A stretch of 5,177 nt of DNA from the NCBI GenBank assembly GCA_011523155.1, contig WTHL01000058.1, forward strand, positions 1 to 5,177, given 5' to 3'. Under the pieces are notes generated by a model. The model did not search any database. It saw only the letters and a list, made by a program, of their open reading frames with translations, and was not told where the DNA came from. Both the position numbers and the translations under genes were made by a program. Of this stretch, positions 1 through 5,177 are shown piece after piece; within the stretch, counting starts at the first letter, position 1; every line of letters begins with the position of its first letter. The stretch is from Synechococcus sp. PL34863bin_39 (GTDB lineage: Bacteria > Cyanobacteriota > Cyanobacteriia > PCC-6307 > Cyanobiaceae).

Positions 1-2616
1 CCTCAGGAGGTCGACCACTTCCCTGGTGTTGGAGGAAAGCTCGGCCCGGTCAAGCAGATCAAGGGCTTGGCTGATCTGCTGCTGACGCATGTCGCTGTAC
101 TGACGCCATCGACTGAAGACTTTGACCAGGCGCGACGCGGTGATCGCATTGCGTGCGTCAACGGCGATGATCTGCTCCGCCATGAAGCGGTAACCGCTGC
201 CATTTTCAGCATGGAAAACCGTCGGATTGGAGGCCAGGCCCCCAAGAACAGCCCGCACCGCGTTCGGAGCCGTGCGATCAAAGCGAGGGTGCTCGAGCAA
301 CGCTTGGATCCTCTCCAGACCGTCGGATCGTGGCGTTGAAGCTTCAAGGGCGAACCAGGTATCAAGAATGACGGGGCGATCCTGCCAACGATCGTGGAAA
401 CATCCCAGTGCATCCTCGCGCTGCGGGCAGTCGTGATTCAGCAGCGCACGCAACCCGGCACGAGCCAGCGTCATCGAAGGCCCCGTGACCGCAGCAAGGC
501 AGGCCTCTCTTGCTGCGGGGTCGGCAGCGGCGGACAACCAGTGCCAAATGAGACCGGTGAGCTGGCGAGGCCCCTGCCCCTGTGGCCAGACGCTCGTGAG
601 CTGGCTCTGGACTGCCGAAAGACGTCTTTTGAGGACTTCCTCCAGCGACTGACCCAACTGCGTTCTGAGTTCACAGGCGGCGACGAAGAGTCCGAGCGGA
701 TCTGCCACGTCCTGCAGGGATTCGAGCTCTGCTGGTCCGGGAAAACTGAGAAGCGTCGCCAGAACAGCGGGATCCTGTTCACCCTCTGTTGACAGGAGAA
801 CGGCCAAGGCTTCCTGCATGCGCGTTTCGAGGTCGACATCCCCATCCCCCGATGACCGAGCCAGCAGCAGCCTGCGCCAGAGCTGCTGACCGGCATCCCA
901 GCGCGCAAAGGCATCCCTGTCGTGGGCGAACAGATGAAACAACTCCTCAGCTGAATGATCGGTATGCCAGCTGACAGGAGCAGAAAATCCGCGAAACAGT
1001 GACACAACCGGTGGGGCTGATCCTGGTGCGAGGTCAGTCAGCTCAAGGGCCTGCTCCGCCTGATCCAGAACGAGGAGTTGGTCCTCAGTGGCATGGCCCC
1101 GATCGTCAATCAGAGACATCCGAACCGGAATCACCATCGGATGTTTCTCGGGCTGCCCAGGGGTGGGTGCGGTCACTTGCCGGAAGTGGAGCGTGAGTCG
1201 GCCTGCTGATGCATCCCAGGTGCGCTCCACATACACCTGTGGTGTGCCGGCCTGTGAGTACCAGCGCACGAACTGAGCAGGATCGAAGCCAAGGGAACTC
1301 CCGTCCTCCTGCGCCCCTTCAAGAATTGCCGTGACGAAGTCATTCGTCGTAGCAGCCTCTCCATCATGGCGCGAGAAGTAGAGCCTCATGCCACGCATGA
1401 AACGCTCCTCACCCAGAAGGGTTTGAAGCATTCGAATCAGCTCAGCTCCTTTTTCGTAAATCGTTGTTGTGTAGAAATTGTCGATGGCCTGATAAGCCTC
1501 GGGCTTGACCGGGTGGGCCGTGGGCCCGGCGTCTTCCCTGAACTGTGTGTTCCGCAGCAATGAAGCGTCTTCAATCCTTTTCAGCTCTCGGGAATGCAGA
1601 TCAGCCGTGAAACACTGATCACGGAAGACAGTGAGACCTTCCTTGAGGGAGAGCTGAAACCAGTCACGACAGGTCACCCGGTTCCCAGACCAGTTGTGGA
1701 AGTACTCGTGGGCGACCACGCTCTCAATGCGCTCAAGTTCACCATCCGTGGCTGTTTCCGCATCGGCGAGCACGAGCTTGGAGTTGAAGATGTTCAGGCT
1801 CTTGTTCTCCATTGCGCCCATGTTGAAGTGGCGCACAGCAACGGTATTGAACTCCTCGAGGTCGTACTCGAGACCGTAAACCTGTTCGTCCCATGCCATG
1901 GAACGCTTCAATGAAGCCATCGCATGGGCGGTGTAGGGCTCATCACCCGACTCAACGTGCAGACGCAGGGCGACATCGCGCCCGGAGGCCGTGGTGAAGG
2001 AATCCCTGACTTCCCGGAGGTCCCCGGCAACAAGGGCAAATAAATAGGACGGTTTCGGGAAAGGGTCGTCCCAGATCACCGCATGGCGGCTGGGATCTCC
2101 GTCAAGCGCTCCACTGCTGACAAGGTTCCCATTCGACAGCAGCACTGGGTAACGATCGCGATCAGCCTCAATCCGCACCCTGTAGCGGCTGAGCACATCG
2201 GGCCGATCAGGATGAAAGGTGATGCGACGAAAGCCTTCGGCCTCACATTGGGTGGTGAGCATCCCGCCACTGGCATAGAGCCCCTCGAGAGAAGCGTTCG
2301 CATGGGGATCGAGACGACACACCGTCGTCAACAGGAAGGGCTCTCTCGGTGGCCGATGCAGCACCAGGCGCTGATCCTCAAGGCTGTAGTCGGCGGCGGA
2401 CAACAGCTTGTCGTTGACCCGAAGCCCCAGCAGCTCCAGATCAACGCCCTGAAGCTGCAGCGCGTCTTCTGCTCCAAGACTTGATTTGGGCTCAAACGCC
2501 AAGGTTGAGGTGACCTGGACCCTCTCCCCGAGCACCTGAACATCGAGATTCACCCGCGGAAGGTCGAAGGGGAATGGCCGATAGTCAGACAGGTGAACCG
2601 TGGGAGCAGTCGTCAT
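1..2616 (-). CDS. pepN: Aminopeptidase N, M1 family zinc metallopeptidase (3' end cut by window edge)
   Basis: This enzyme removes N-terminal amino acids from peptides, usually in the cytoplasm, in the last steps of protein turnover. Reading the minus strand from ATG 2616 gives 872 codons with no stop. The substrate-anchoring GAMEN motif is at residues 267-271 and the zinc motif HEYFH at 303-307. The third zinc ligand is E326, 18 residues after H307, and the transition-state tyrosine is Y387 in the YEKGAE motif. Q123 in TQCEAEGFR matches the substrate-binding glutamine of E. coli PepN. Downstream, PEKHPMVIPV and FSAPV match the E. coli beta domain, and the helical C-terminal domain runs to the edge (HAENGSGY, SRWRQY). 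E. coli PepN is 870 residues, so probably only about 5-15 residues are missing. No strong Shine-Dalgarno precedes the ATG. An in-frame GTG six codons upstream is possible, but the ATG fits the family N-terminus better. No frameshift or missing catalytic residue is seen. Confidence 0.96.
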   Translation of the reverse strand, partial: MTTAPTVHLSDYRPFPFDLPRVNLDVQVLGERVQVTSTLAFEPKSSLGAEDALQLQGVDLELLGLRVNDKLLSAADYSLEDQRLVLHRPPREPFLLTTVCRLDPHANASLEGLYASGGMLTTQCEAEGFRRITFHPDRPDVLSRYRVRIEADRDRYPVLLSNGNLVSSGALDGDPSRHAVIWDDPFPKPSYLFALVAGDLREVRDSFTTASGRDVALRLHVESGDEPYTAHAMASLKRSMAWDEQVYGLEYDLEEFNTVAVRHFNMGAMENKSLNIFNSKLVLADAETATDGELERIESVVAHEYFHNWSGNRVTCRDWFQLSLKEGLTVFRDQCFTADLHSRELKRIEDASLLRNTQFREDAGPTAHPVKPEAYQAIDNFYTTTIYEKGAELIRMLQTLLGEERFMRGMRLYFSRHDGEAATTNDFVTAILEGAQEDGSSLGFDPAQFVRWYSQAGTPQVYVERTWDASAGRLTLHFRQVTAPTPGQPEKHPMVIPVRMSLIDDRGHATEDQLLVLDQAEQALELTDLAPGSAPPVVSLFRGFSAPVSWHTDHSAEELFHLFAHDRDAFARWDAGQQLWRRLLLARSSGDGDVDLETRMQEALAVLLSTEGEQDPAVLATLLSFPGPAELESLQDVADPLGLFVAACELRTQLGQSLEEVLKRRLSAVQSQLTSVWPQGQGPRQLTGLIWHWLSAAADPAAREACLAAVTGPSMTLARAGLRALLNHDCPQREDALGCFHDRWQDRPVILDTWFALEASTPRSDGLERIQALLEHPRFDRTAPNAVRAVLGGLASNPTVFHAENGSGYRFMAEQIIAVDARNAITASRLVKVFSRWRQYSDMRQQQISQALDLLDRAELSSNTREVVDLLR

Positions 2617-2708
2617 GGCGATGTTGCGATGCACCGATCCTGACGTGCTCAGGCACCGGACGGCGGAACACCCTGAAGCAGCAACCTGGCGACGCCGGGA
2701 TGAAAGCT
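2617..2708. other. Intergenic region between pepN and the small secreted-protein gene
   Basis: The gap carries no convincing promoter for pepN: on the minus strand I see no good -35/-10 pair and no Shine-Dalgarno before ATG 2616. It holds a perfect 4-bp hairpin at 2645-2656 (GTGC, loop TCAG, GCAC) and most of the larger inverted repeat listed separately. pepN may therefore be read through from the upstream gene, or use a non-consensus promoter. Confidence 0.5.
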
Positions 2709-2712
2709 TCAG
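2673..2712 (-). repeat. Nested inverted repeat at the 3' end of the small secreted-protein gene
   Basis: The perfect 7-bp arms CTGAAGC (2673-2679) and GCTTCAG (2706-2712) enclose 26 nt. Inside lies a second hairpin, arms 2685-2690 and 2694-2699, with one mismatch in the minus-strand RNA. The right outer arm overlaps the TGA stop (2711-2709) of the upstream gene. No T-tract follows on the minus strand, so it is not a canonical intrinsic terminator. It could be an attenuator, an mRNA 3'-end stabiliser, or chance in GC-rich DNA. Confidence 0.4.
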
Positions 2713-3137
2713 TTGGCCGACTTCGCACCCTGCTTCTTGATCGCGGCCTCGACCTTGGCTTTCACATCCTCGGGAACCTGGTCGGCGCAGTACTGAAGCG
2801 CTCCGGTGATGATCTGGAATTCAGCTCCAGACAGGAGTTGCTCGTTCGAAAGCTTCTTGGAGCCGACCGACTCCACCTTGCCGCCATGCCGTCCGTTGAG
2901 GACCTGAACGTAGGTGGCAGCAGCAACGCCCACGGCCTTGGGGAATTCAATCTTTGCGGCCCTTGCGTTGCAGAGGTAGGAGGAACCCATCCCGCGGTAG
3001 AGAAAGATGTCGTCCTGCGTGGCGGGCTTGTTGTTAGGGGCCTGCTGTGCCGCTGCGGGCATCGATCCGACAACCAGAGGAATCAGCGCCAGGGACGCTG
3101 ACATGAGCACTTGGATGCTGCGGGGAAAGGTAGGCAA
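2709..3137 (-). CDS. Small secreted or periplasmic protein with signal peptide, function unknown
   Basis: This is a 142-residue protein. Residues 1-30 look like a Sec signal peptide: one arginine (R6), a hydrophobic stretch at about 8-24, and an AAA signal just before Q31, with cleavage likely after A30. The mature part has two cysteines, C56 in SYLCNARAA and C117 in QYCADQVP, which could form a disulfide. It ends in a lysine-rich helix at about 123-139. The body FPKAVGVAAATYVQVL suggests a compact helical fold. The start is TTG 3137, which lies four codons after an in-frame TGA. In-frame GTG (codon 10) and ATG (codon 12, 3104) are alternatives, but both lose the only positive charge of the signal peptide, so TTG is preferred. 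From memory, similar picocyanobacterial proteins are sometimes labelled 'possible cAMP phosphodiesterase'. I see no metal-binding or phosphodiesterase motif here and do not adopt that name. Confidence 0.8.
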   Translation of the reverse strand: MPTFPRSIQVLMSASLALIPLVVGSMPAAAQQAPNNKPATQDDIFLYRGMGSSYLCNARAAKIEFPKAVGVAAATYVQVLNGRHGGKVESVGSKKLSNEQLLSGAEFQIITGALQYCADQVPEDVKAKVEAAIKKQGAKSAN

Positions 3138-3145
3138 CGGACCGG

Positions 3146-3182
3146 GTCAGAATCTCTTAGGCCATGGTGCACCATTTCTGAC
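3146..3182. repeat. Inverted repeat enclosing a perfect 12-bp palindrome upstream of the small secreted-protein gene
   Basis: The perfect 7-bp arms GTCAGAA (3146-3152) and TTCTGAC (3176-3182) are separated by 23 nt. Immediately inside the right arm is the perfect 12-bp palindrome ATGGTGCACCAT (3164-3175). The structure ends 8 bp before the TTG start at 3137, so it lies in the leader or core promoter of that gene. It may be a regulator-binding site or an RNA hairpin. Confidence 0.6.
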
Positions 3183-3190
3183 GGTGTCAA
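3162..3190 (-). promoter_or_regulatory. Possible promoter of the small secreted-protein gene
   Basis: On the minus strand a perfect -35 hexamer TTGACA lies at 3190-3185. At a 17-nt spacing the -10 position (3167-3162) reads CCATGG, a poor match to TATAAT, so the call depends mostly on the -35. A start site near 3155 would give a leader of roughly 18-20 nt before the TTG at 3137. The 12-bp palindrome covers the spacer and part of the -10, which would suit an operator. Confidence 0.3.
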
Positions 3191-3252
3191 CCCCTTGAAG
3201 CGGTGACCAGATCCAACTCGAGCCCCAGGAGCGGAATGCTCAACCAATGGGT

Positions 3253-3825
3253 TCAGGCTGAGATCGGCTCGGCAGCATCCTCAACGCGGGTTTCATGATG
3301 GTGCTCGACGATCGCAAGCTCGCCGTTTCTCCAGCTGTAGATCGCTCGCGAGCGGTAGCGATCCTGATCAATCAGACGGGTGTGCTCCAGTACATGCCAA
3401 TCGGCATAGTGCGACTCGAACACGACTTCGTGCTCATCAACCTGACGCATCTGGGTCTTGACCGGTTGATCCTCGAGGTAAGCGCGGTCACGCTGAAGCT
3501 GATGACCGAGCAGGGTGGCCTCCATCACGCCCTGCTTTCGATAGGGCAAAGCATCGGCAGGAAATGCGGCATCATTCTCCGGGCACCATGTGAAGCGATA
3601 GCGCGGTGGTCCCACCGCTGACTCAGCGAAAATGTCGACCCTGATGAGCATGTCGAGGTACTGAACCTCGTCCTGGCGGAAGATGTACTGACGTCTCGAA
3701 CGCCACATCCCAAGATTGCGAGCGAACCAACGCCGCAGATTGCTGTCGAGGTTGAAGCGATCACTGGGCGGTGGCCCATCGGGAGGATGTTGGGCACCCC
3801 GTCGTTCGAGAGAGAGCAACGACAT
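3253..3825 (-). CDS. CpeS/CpcS-like putative phycobiliprotein lyase (lipocalin-fold family)
   Basis: The protein has 190 residues. After a proline-rich, probably disordered N-terminus (14-22), residues 30-49 (FARNLGMWRSRRQYIF) match the start of CpeS/CpcS lyases, where a helix ending in a G-x-W-x-S-x-R type motif leads into the first beta strand. The pattern continues with an R-x-x-W strand (YRFTWCPEND), a strand where the lyases have their E-R-x-W segment (HVLEHTRLIDQDRYRSRAIY), and a final strand ending near HHHETR. Known members attach phycobilins to cysteines of phycobiliproteins. The length is normal for the family. ATG 3825 is the first start after the divergent region and has no clear Shine-Dalgarno. 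The gene lies outside any phycobilisome cluster visible here, and its bilin and target cannot be read from sequence. It could be a divergent family member without lyase activity. The assignment rests on motif pattern and length, not on an alignment. Confidence 0.6.
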   Translation of the reverse strand: MSLLSLERRGAQHPPDGPPPSDRFNLDSNLRRWFARNLGMWRSRRQYIFRQDEVQYLDMLIRVDIFAESAVGPPRYRFTWCPENDAAFPADALPYRKQGVMEATLLGHQLQRDRAYLEDQPVKTQMRQVDEHEVVFESHYADWHVLEHTRLIDQDRYRSRAIYSWRNGELAIVEHHHETRVEDAAEPISA

Positions 3826-3859
3826 AACCGGTACCGCAAGACAACAGTCTGTACAGGTT
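3826..3859. repeat. Imperfect 9-bp inverted repeat with inner hairpin and 8-bp palindrome next to the lyase-like start
   Basis: AACCGGTAC (3826-3834) and GTACAGGTT (3851-3859) are inverted copies matching at 8 of 9 positions, 16 nt apart. The right half contains the perfect palindrome CTGTACAG (3849-3856). In minus-strand RNA an inner hairpin, AGAC-loop TGTT-GTCT, fits between the arms. The left arm directly touches the lyase-like ATG (3825). It could be a dimeric regulator site with half-sites about 25 bp apart, or an RNA stem occluding the start. Confidence 0.5.
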
Positions 3860-3899
3860 CGTCATAGCGGATCTGTCCACGGGCGCAAAAACCCATAAG
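3826..3899. promoter_or_regulatory. Divergent control region between the lyase-like gene and sasA
   Basis: The two genes start back to back with only 74 bp between them, so both promoters must lie here or extend into coding sequence. For the lyase-like gene a -10-like TATGAC lies at 3866-3861 on the minus strand, with a poor TTGCGC 16 nt upstream. This would start RNA near 3855, inside the inverted repeat. For sasA I see no convincing -35/-10 pair. AAGG overlaps the GTG start itself, too close to serve as a Shine-Dalgarno. I looked for an NtcA-type GTA-N8-TAC site and saw none. Confidence 0.45.
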
Positions 3900-5093
3900 G
3901 TGAGCATCAACTTTGGCAATCGCAGTCCTGTGGATGGGAATGCTCCCAATCCGCGTCAGCCCCTGAAGCTATTGCTGGTTGCCGGCAGACATCATCTGTC
4001 GAGCGGAGACATTCGATCGCTGATCCAGTTTCTCGAAAGCGAGGACTGCGGCTTTGATGTCACCCTTCAGGTGGCGGACCCATCCACACAGCCGGAACTC
4101 CTGGAGCTTCACAGGCTGGTGGTGACCCCTGCGCTGATCAAGTTGCAGCCATCCCCCAAACAGGTGTTCGCGGGTAGCAGCATTTTCCAGCAACTGCGCG
4201 GCTGGGTGCCGCGCTGGCAACAGGATGAAGTTGTCAGTGGTCTCGGCCTCAGCCTTCAGCCCACAGAGCTGGACGGGAGCCGAACCCAGCGAGAGCTGCA
4301 GCTGGAGGATCAGCTACTAGTTCTCCGACAAGAGAACGAAACCCTGATCGACCGGCTGCAGGCCCAGGAGCGACTCCTGCGCATGGTTGCCCATGAGCTG
4401 CGAACGCCTCTGACCGCCGCCACGCTTGCTCTTCAGAGTCAGCAGCTTGGACAGATTGATCTCAACCGGTTCCAGGACGTTCTGAAGCGACGGCTTGAGG
4501 AGATTGCCCTTCTCTCCAAAGACCTCCTGGAAGTGGGCAGCACGCGCTGGGAAGCGATGTTTAATCCGCAACGGCTGGACCTGGCCAGCGTCGCGGCTGA
4601 AGCGATCCTGGAACTCGAAAAACAATGGTTGGGGCGTGATGTCGGCATTCACACCGACATTCCTTCGGATCTGCCCAGAGTGTTTGCTGATCGGCGTCGC
4701 ATGCGACAGGTACTGCTCAACCTGATGGAAAACGCTCTGAAATACACCCAGGACGGAGGCGAAGTGACCTTGACCATGCTCCACCGCACCAGTCAATGGC
4801 TGCAGATCAGTGTTTGTGACAGTGGACCGGGCATCCCAACCGAGGAACAACAAAGGATCTTTCTGGATCGCGTCCGCTTGCCTCAGACGTCCCATGAGAC
4901 ATCAGGGTTCGGCGTTGGGCTCTCCGTGTGCAGACGCATCGTTGAAGTGCATGGCGGCAAGATCTGGGTGGTCTCCGCCCCCGGCGAGGGAGCCTGCTTC
5001 TTCTTCACGGTCCCTGTCTGGCAGGGACAGGATCAAAGTAAGACTGATCAGACTGCAACAGGTGTCTTGACGGAGGGTCCTCCAGACCCGTAG
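3900..5093 (+). CDS. sasA: Circadian-clock output sensor histidine kinase SasA
   Basis: SasA binds KaiC through its KaiB-like domain, autophosphorylates, and passes phosphate to the response regulator RpaA, which drives daily transcription. The protein has 397 residues and a GTG start. After a non-conserved N-terminus (1-20), residues 22-106 form a thioredoxin-like KaiB-related domain ([17 protein letters not shown] with the likely cis-proline P77, [10 protein letters not shown]). A charged coiled coil (about 127-160) leads to the phosphorylated histidine H165 in HELRTP, with E166 and T169 suited to phosphatase activity. The ATP-binding domain has the N-box N278 (ENALKYT), the G1 box D307-GPG and the G2 box GFGVG (336-340). 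There is no membrane segment, so it is cytoplasmic. The tail 375-397 is hydrophilic and its DNA overlaps the terminator. An in-frame GTG at codon 11 is an alternative start, but it has no better ribosome site. kaiABC and rpaA are not in this window. Confidence 0.95.
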   Translation: MSINFGNRSPVDGNAPNPRQPLKLLLVAGRHHLSSGDIRSLIQFLESEDCGFDVTLQVADPSTQPELLELHRLVVTPALIKLQPSPKQVFAGSSIFQQLRGWVPRWQQDEVVSGLGLSLQPTELDGSRTQRELQLEDQLLVLRQENETLIDRLQAQERLLRMVAHELRTPLTAATLALQSQQLGQIDLNRFQDVLKRRLEEIALLSKDLLEVGSTRWEAMFNPQRLDLASVAAEAILELEKQWLGRDVGIHTDIPSDLPRVFADRRRMRQVLLNLMENALKYTQDGGEVTLTMLHRTSQWLQISVCDSGPGIPTEEQQRIFLDRVRLPQTSHETSGFGVGLSVCRRIVEVHGGKIWVVSAPGEGACFFFTVPVWQGQDQSKTDQTATGVLTEGPPDP

Positions 5094-5096
5094 TTT
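5067..5096 (+). promoter_or_regulatory. Possible promoter of tRNA-Glu inside the sasA 3' end
   Basis: TTGACG (5067-5072) is one base from the consensus -35. At an 18-nt spacing TAGTTT (5091-5096) is a weak -10. A start near 5103 would leave a leader of about 30 nt before the tRNA at 5133. The -35 lies in sasA codons and the -10 overlaps its TAG stop. The same bases also fit the terminator described separately, so one or both calls may be wrong. Confidence 0.35.
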
Positions 5097-5101
5097 CTTT
5101 T
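5075..5101 (+). terminator. Weak intrinsic terminator overlapping the sasA stop
   Basis: A perfect 5-bp stem, GGGTC (5075-5079) and GACCC (5085-5089), encloses the 5-nt loop CTCCA. It is followed after GTAG by a T-rich run, TTTCTTTT (5094-5101). The stem is short and four bases separate it from the T run, so termination may be partial. It spans the last sasA codons and the TAG at 5091-5093. Confidence 0.45.
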
Positions 5102-5132
5102 CGTGGTCGGGAAGCAATCCGAACACGGCCTC

Positions 5133-5177
5133 GCCCCCATCGTCTAGAGGCCTAGGACACCTCCCTTTCACGGAGGC
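5133..5177 (+). tRNA. trnE: tRNA-Glu (anticodon UUC), 5' part only
   Basis: The sequence opens with the acceptor strand GCCCCCA (5133-5139), then T8 and a D arm with GTC/GAC pairing (5142-5158). A perfect 5-bp anticodon stem follows, CCTCC (5160-5164) with GGAGG (5172-5176). The loop CTTTCAC (5165-5171) gives anticodon TTC at 5167-5169, which reads Glu codons. The T arm and the 3' acceptor strand lie beyond the right edge, so about 30 bases are missing. In cyanobacteria this tRNA, once charged, is also the substrate of glutamyl-tRNA reductase, the first step to heme, chlorophyll and bilins. Confidence 0.93.

Larger units (their letters stand above)
3138..3252. other. Intergenic region between the lyase-like gene and the small secreted-protein gene
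   Basis: These 115 bp contain the inverted repeat and the -35-like hexamer described separately. Downstream of the lyase-like stop there are only short hairpins, such as GAGC/GCTC around 3231-3243 and AACC/GGTT around 3242-3253, with no T-tract. I see no intrinsic terminator for the lyase-like gene and no RNA gene. Confidence 0.5.

Noticed and set aside
394..792. Plus-strand open frame of 132 codons opposite pepN
   Set aside because: It lies wholly antisense to the intact pepN frame, has no recognisable domain or ribosome site, and is expected in GC-rich coding DNA.
471..1007. Minus-strand open frame of 178 codons
   Set aside because: It overlaps pepN on the same strand in another frame. 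The pepN frame is continuous here with family-consistent sequence, and this frame shows only low-complexity Ser/Arg/Pro composition.
1594..1914. Plus-strand 106-codon frame across the PepN zinc-site region
   Set aside because: It is the antisense shadow of the GAMEN and HEYFH region, whose strong codon constraint explains the open frame.
2154..2163. 10-bp palindrome GATCGCGATC, similar to the cyanobacterial HIP1 repeat
   Set aside because: It is not the GCGATCGC octamer, lies in pepN codons for Asp-Arg repeats, and appears only once.
2083..2484. Plus-strand 133-codon frame
   Set aside because: It is an antisense shadow of the PepN N-terminal domain with no independent coding evidence.
1..2616. 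Possible broken or frameshifted pepN
   Set aside because: Reading from ATG 2616 to base 1 gives exactly 872 in-frame codons with no stop, and motif positions at 123, 267, 303, 326 and 387 all keep frame; the gene is only cut by the window edge.
2574..3101. Plus-strand 175-codon frame over the small secreted-protein gene
   Set aside because: The opposite strand has a coherent signal peptide and mature protein; this frame does not, and it runs through the intergenic hairpins.
4317..4895. Minus-strand 192-codon frame within sasA
   Set aside because: It is antisense to the HisKA/HATPase core, which is clearly the coding frame.
1..5177. CRISPR array, insertion sequence, toxin-antitoxin pair or defence system
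   Set aside because: No spaced direct repeats, transposase, terminal inverted repeats or defence-type domains were seen; the genes and base use look like ordinary core chromosome.

Overview
The window looks like a piece of a marine picocyanobacterial chromosome, most likely Synechococcus subcluster 5.1 or a close relative. It is GC-rich. It carries a SasA-type clock-output kinase with an N-terminal KaiB-like domain, a protein resembling the CpeS/CpcS bilin lyases, and a small secreted protein of a type I associate with marine Synechococcus and Prochlorococcus. I found no GCGATCGC (HIP1) octamer, which agrees with marine picocyanobacteria rather than freshwater lineages. The taxonomic call rests on remembered family resemblance, not on a search.

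Layout, left to right. (1) Positions 1-2616, minus strand: one uninterrupted reading frame of 872 codons for an M1-family aminopeptidase N (PepN). It starts at 2616 and runs off the left edge just short of its expected C-terminus. All zinc and catalytic motifs are intact. (2) 2709-3137, minus: a 142-residue protein with a signal peptide, a TTG start and two cysteines in the mature part. (3) 3253-3825, minus: a 190-residue protein resembling the CpeS/CpcS lipocalin-fold bilin lyases. (4) 3826-3899: a 74-bp divergent intergenic region with an imperfect inverted repeat and a perfect 8-bp palindrome. (5) 3900-5093, plus: sasA, GTG start, with KaiB-like, HisKA and HATPase regions. (6) 5075-5101: a weak intrinsic terminator overlapping the sasA stop codon, in the same stretch as a possible promoter for the next gene. 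(7) 5133-5177, plus: the 5' part of tRNA-Glu(UUC), cut by the right edge.

How they may work together: the three minus-strand genes are co-oriented, but gaps of 115 and 91 bp, each with its own inverted repeats, suggest separate transcripts rather than a tight operon. SasA reads the KaiC clock state and passes phosphate to RpaA. The lyase-like gene diverges from it and shares its upstream region. tRNA-Glu is both a translation tRNA and the substrate for tetrapyrrole synthesis, so a pigment theme (tRNA-Glu, bilin-lyase-like protein) next to a clock gene is suggestive, but it is only inference.

I did not find a clearly new multi-gene system. The most useful leads are the divergent lyase-like/sasA control region, the nested palindrome upstream of the small secreted protein, the identity of that protein, and the overlap of the sasA 3' end with tRNA-Glu control signals.
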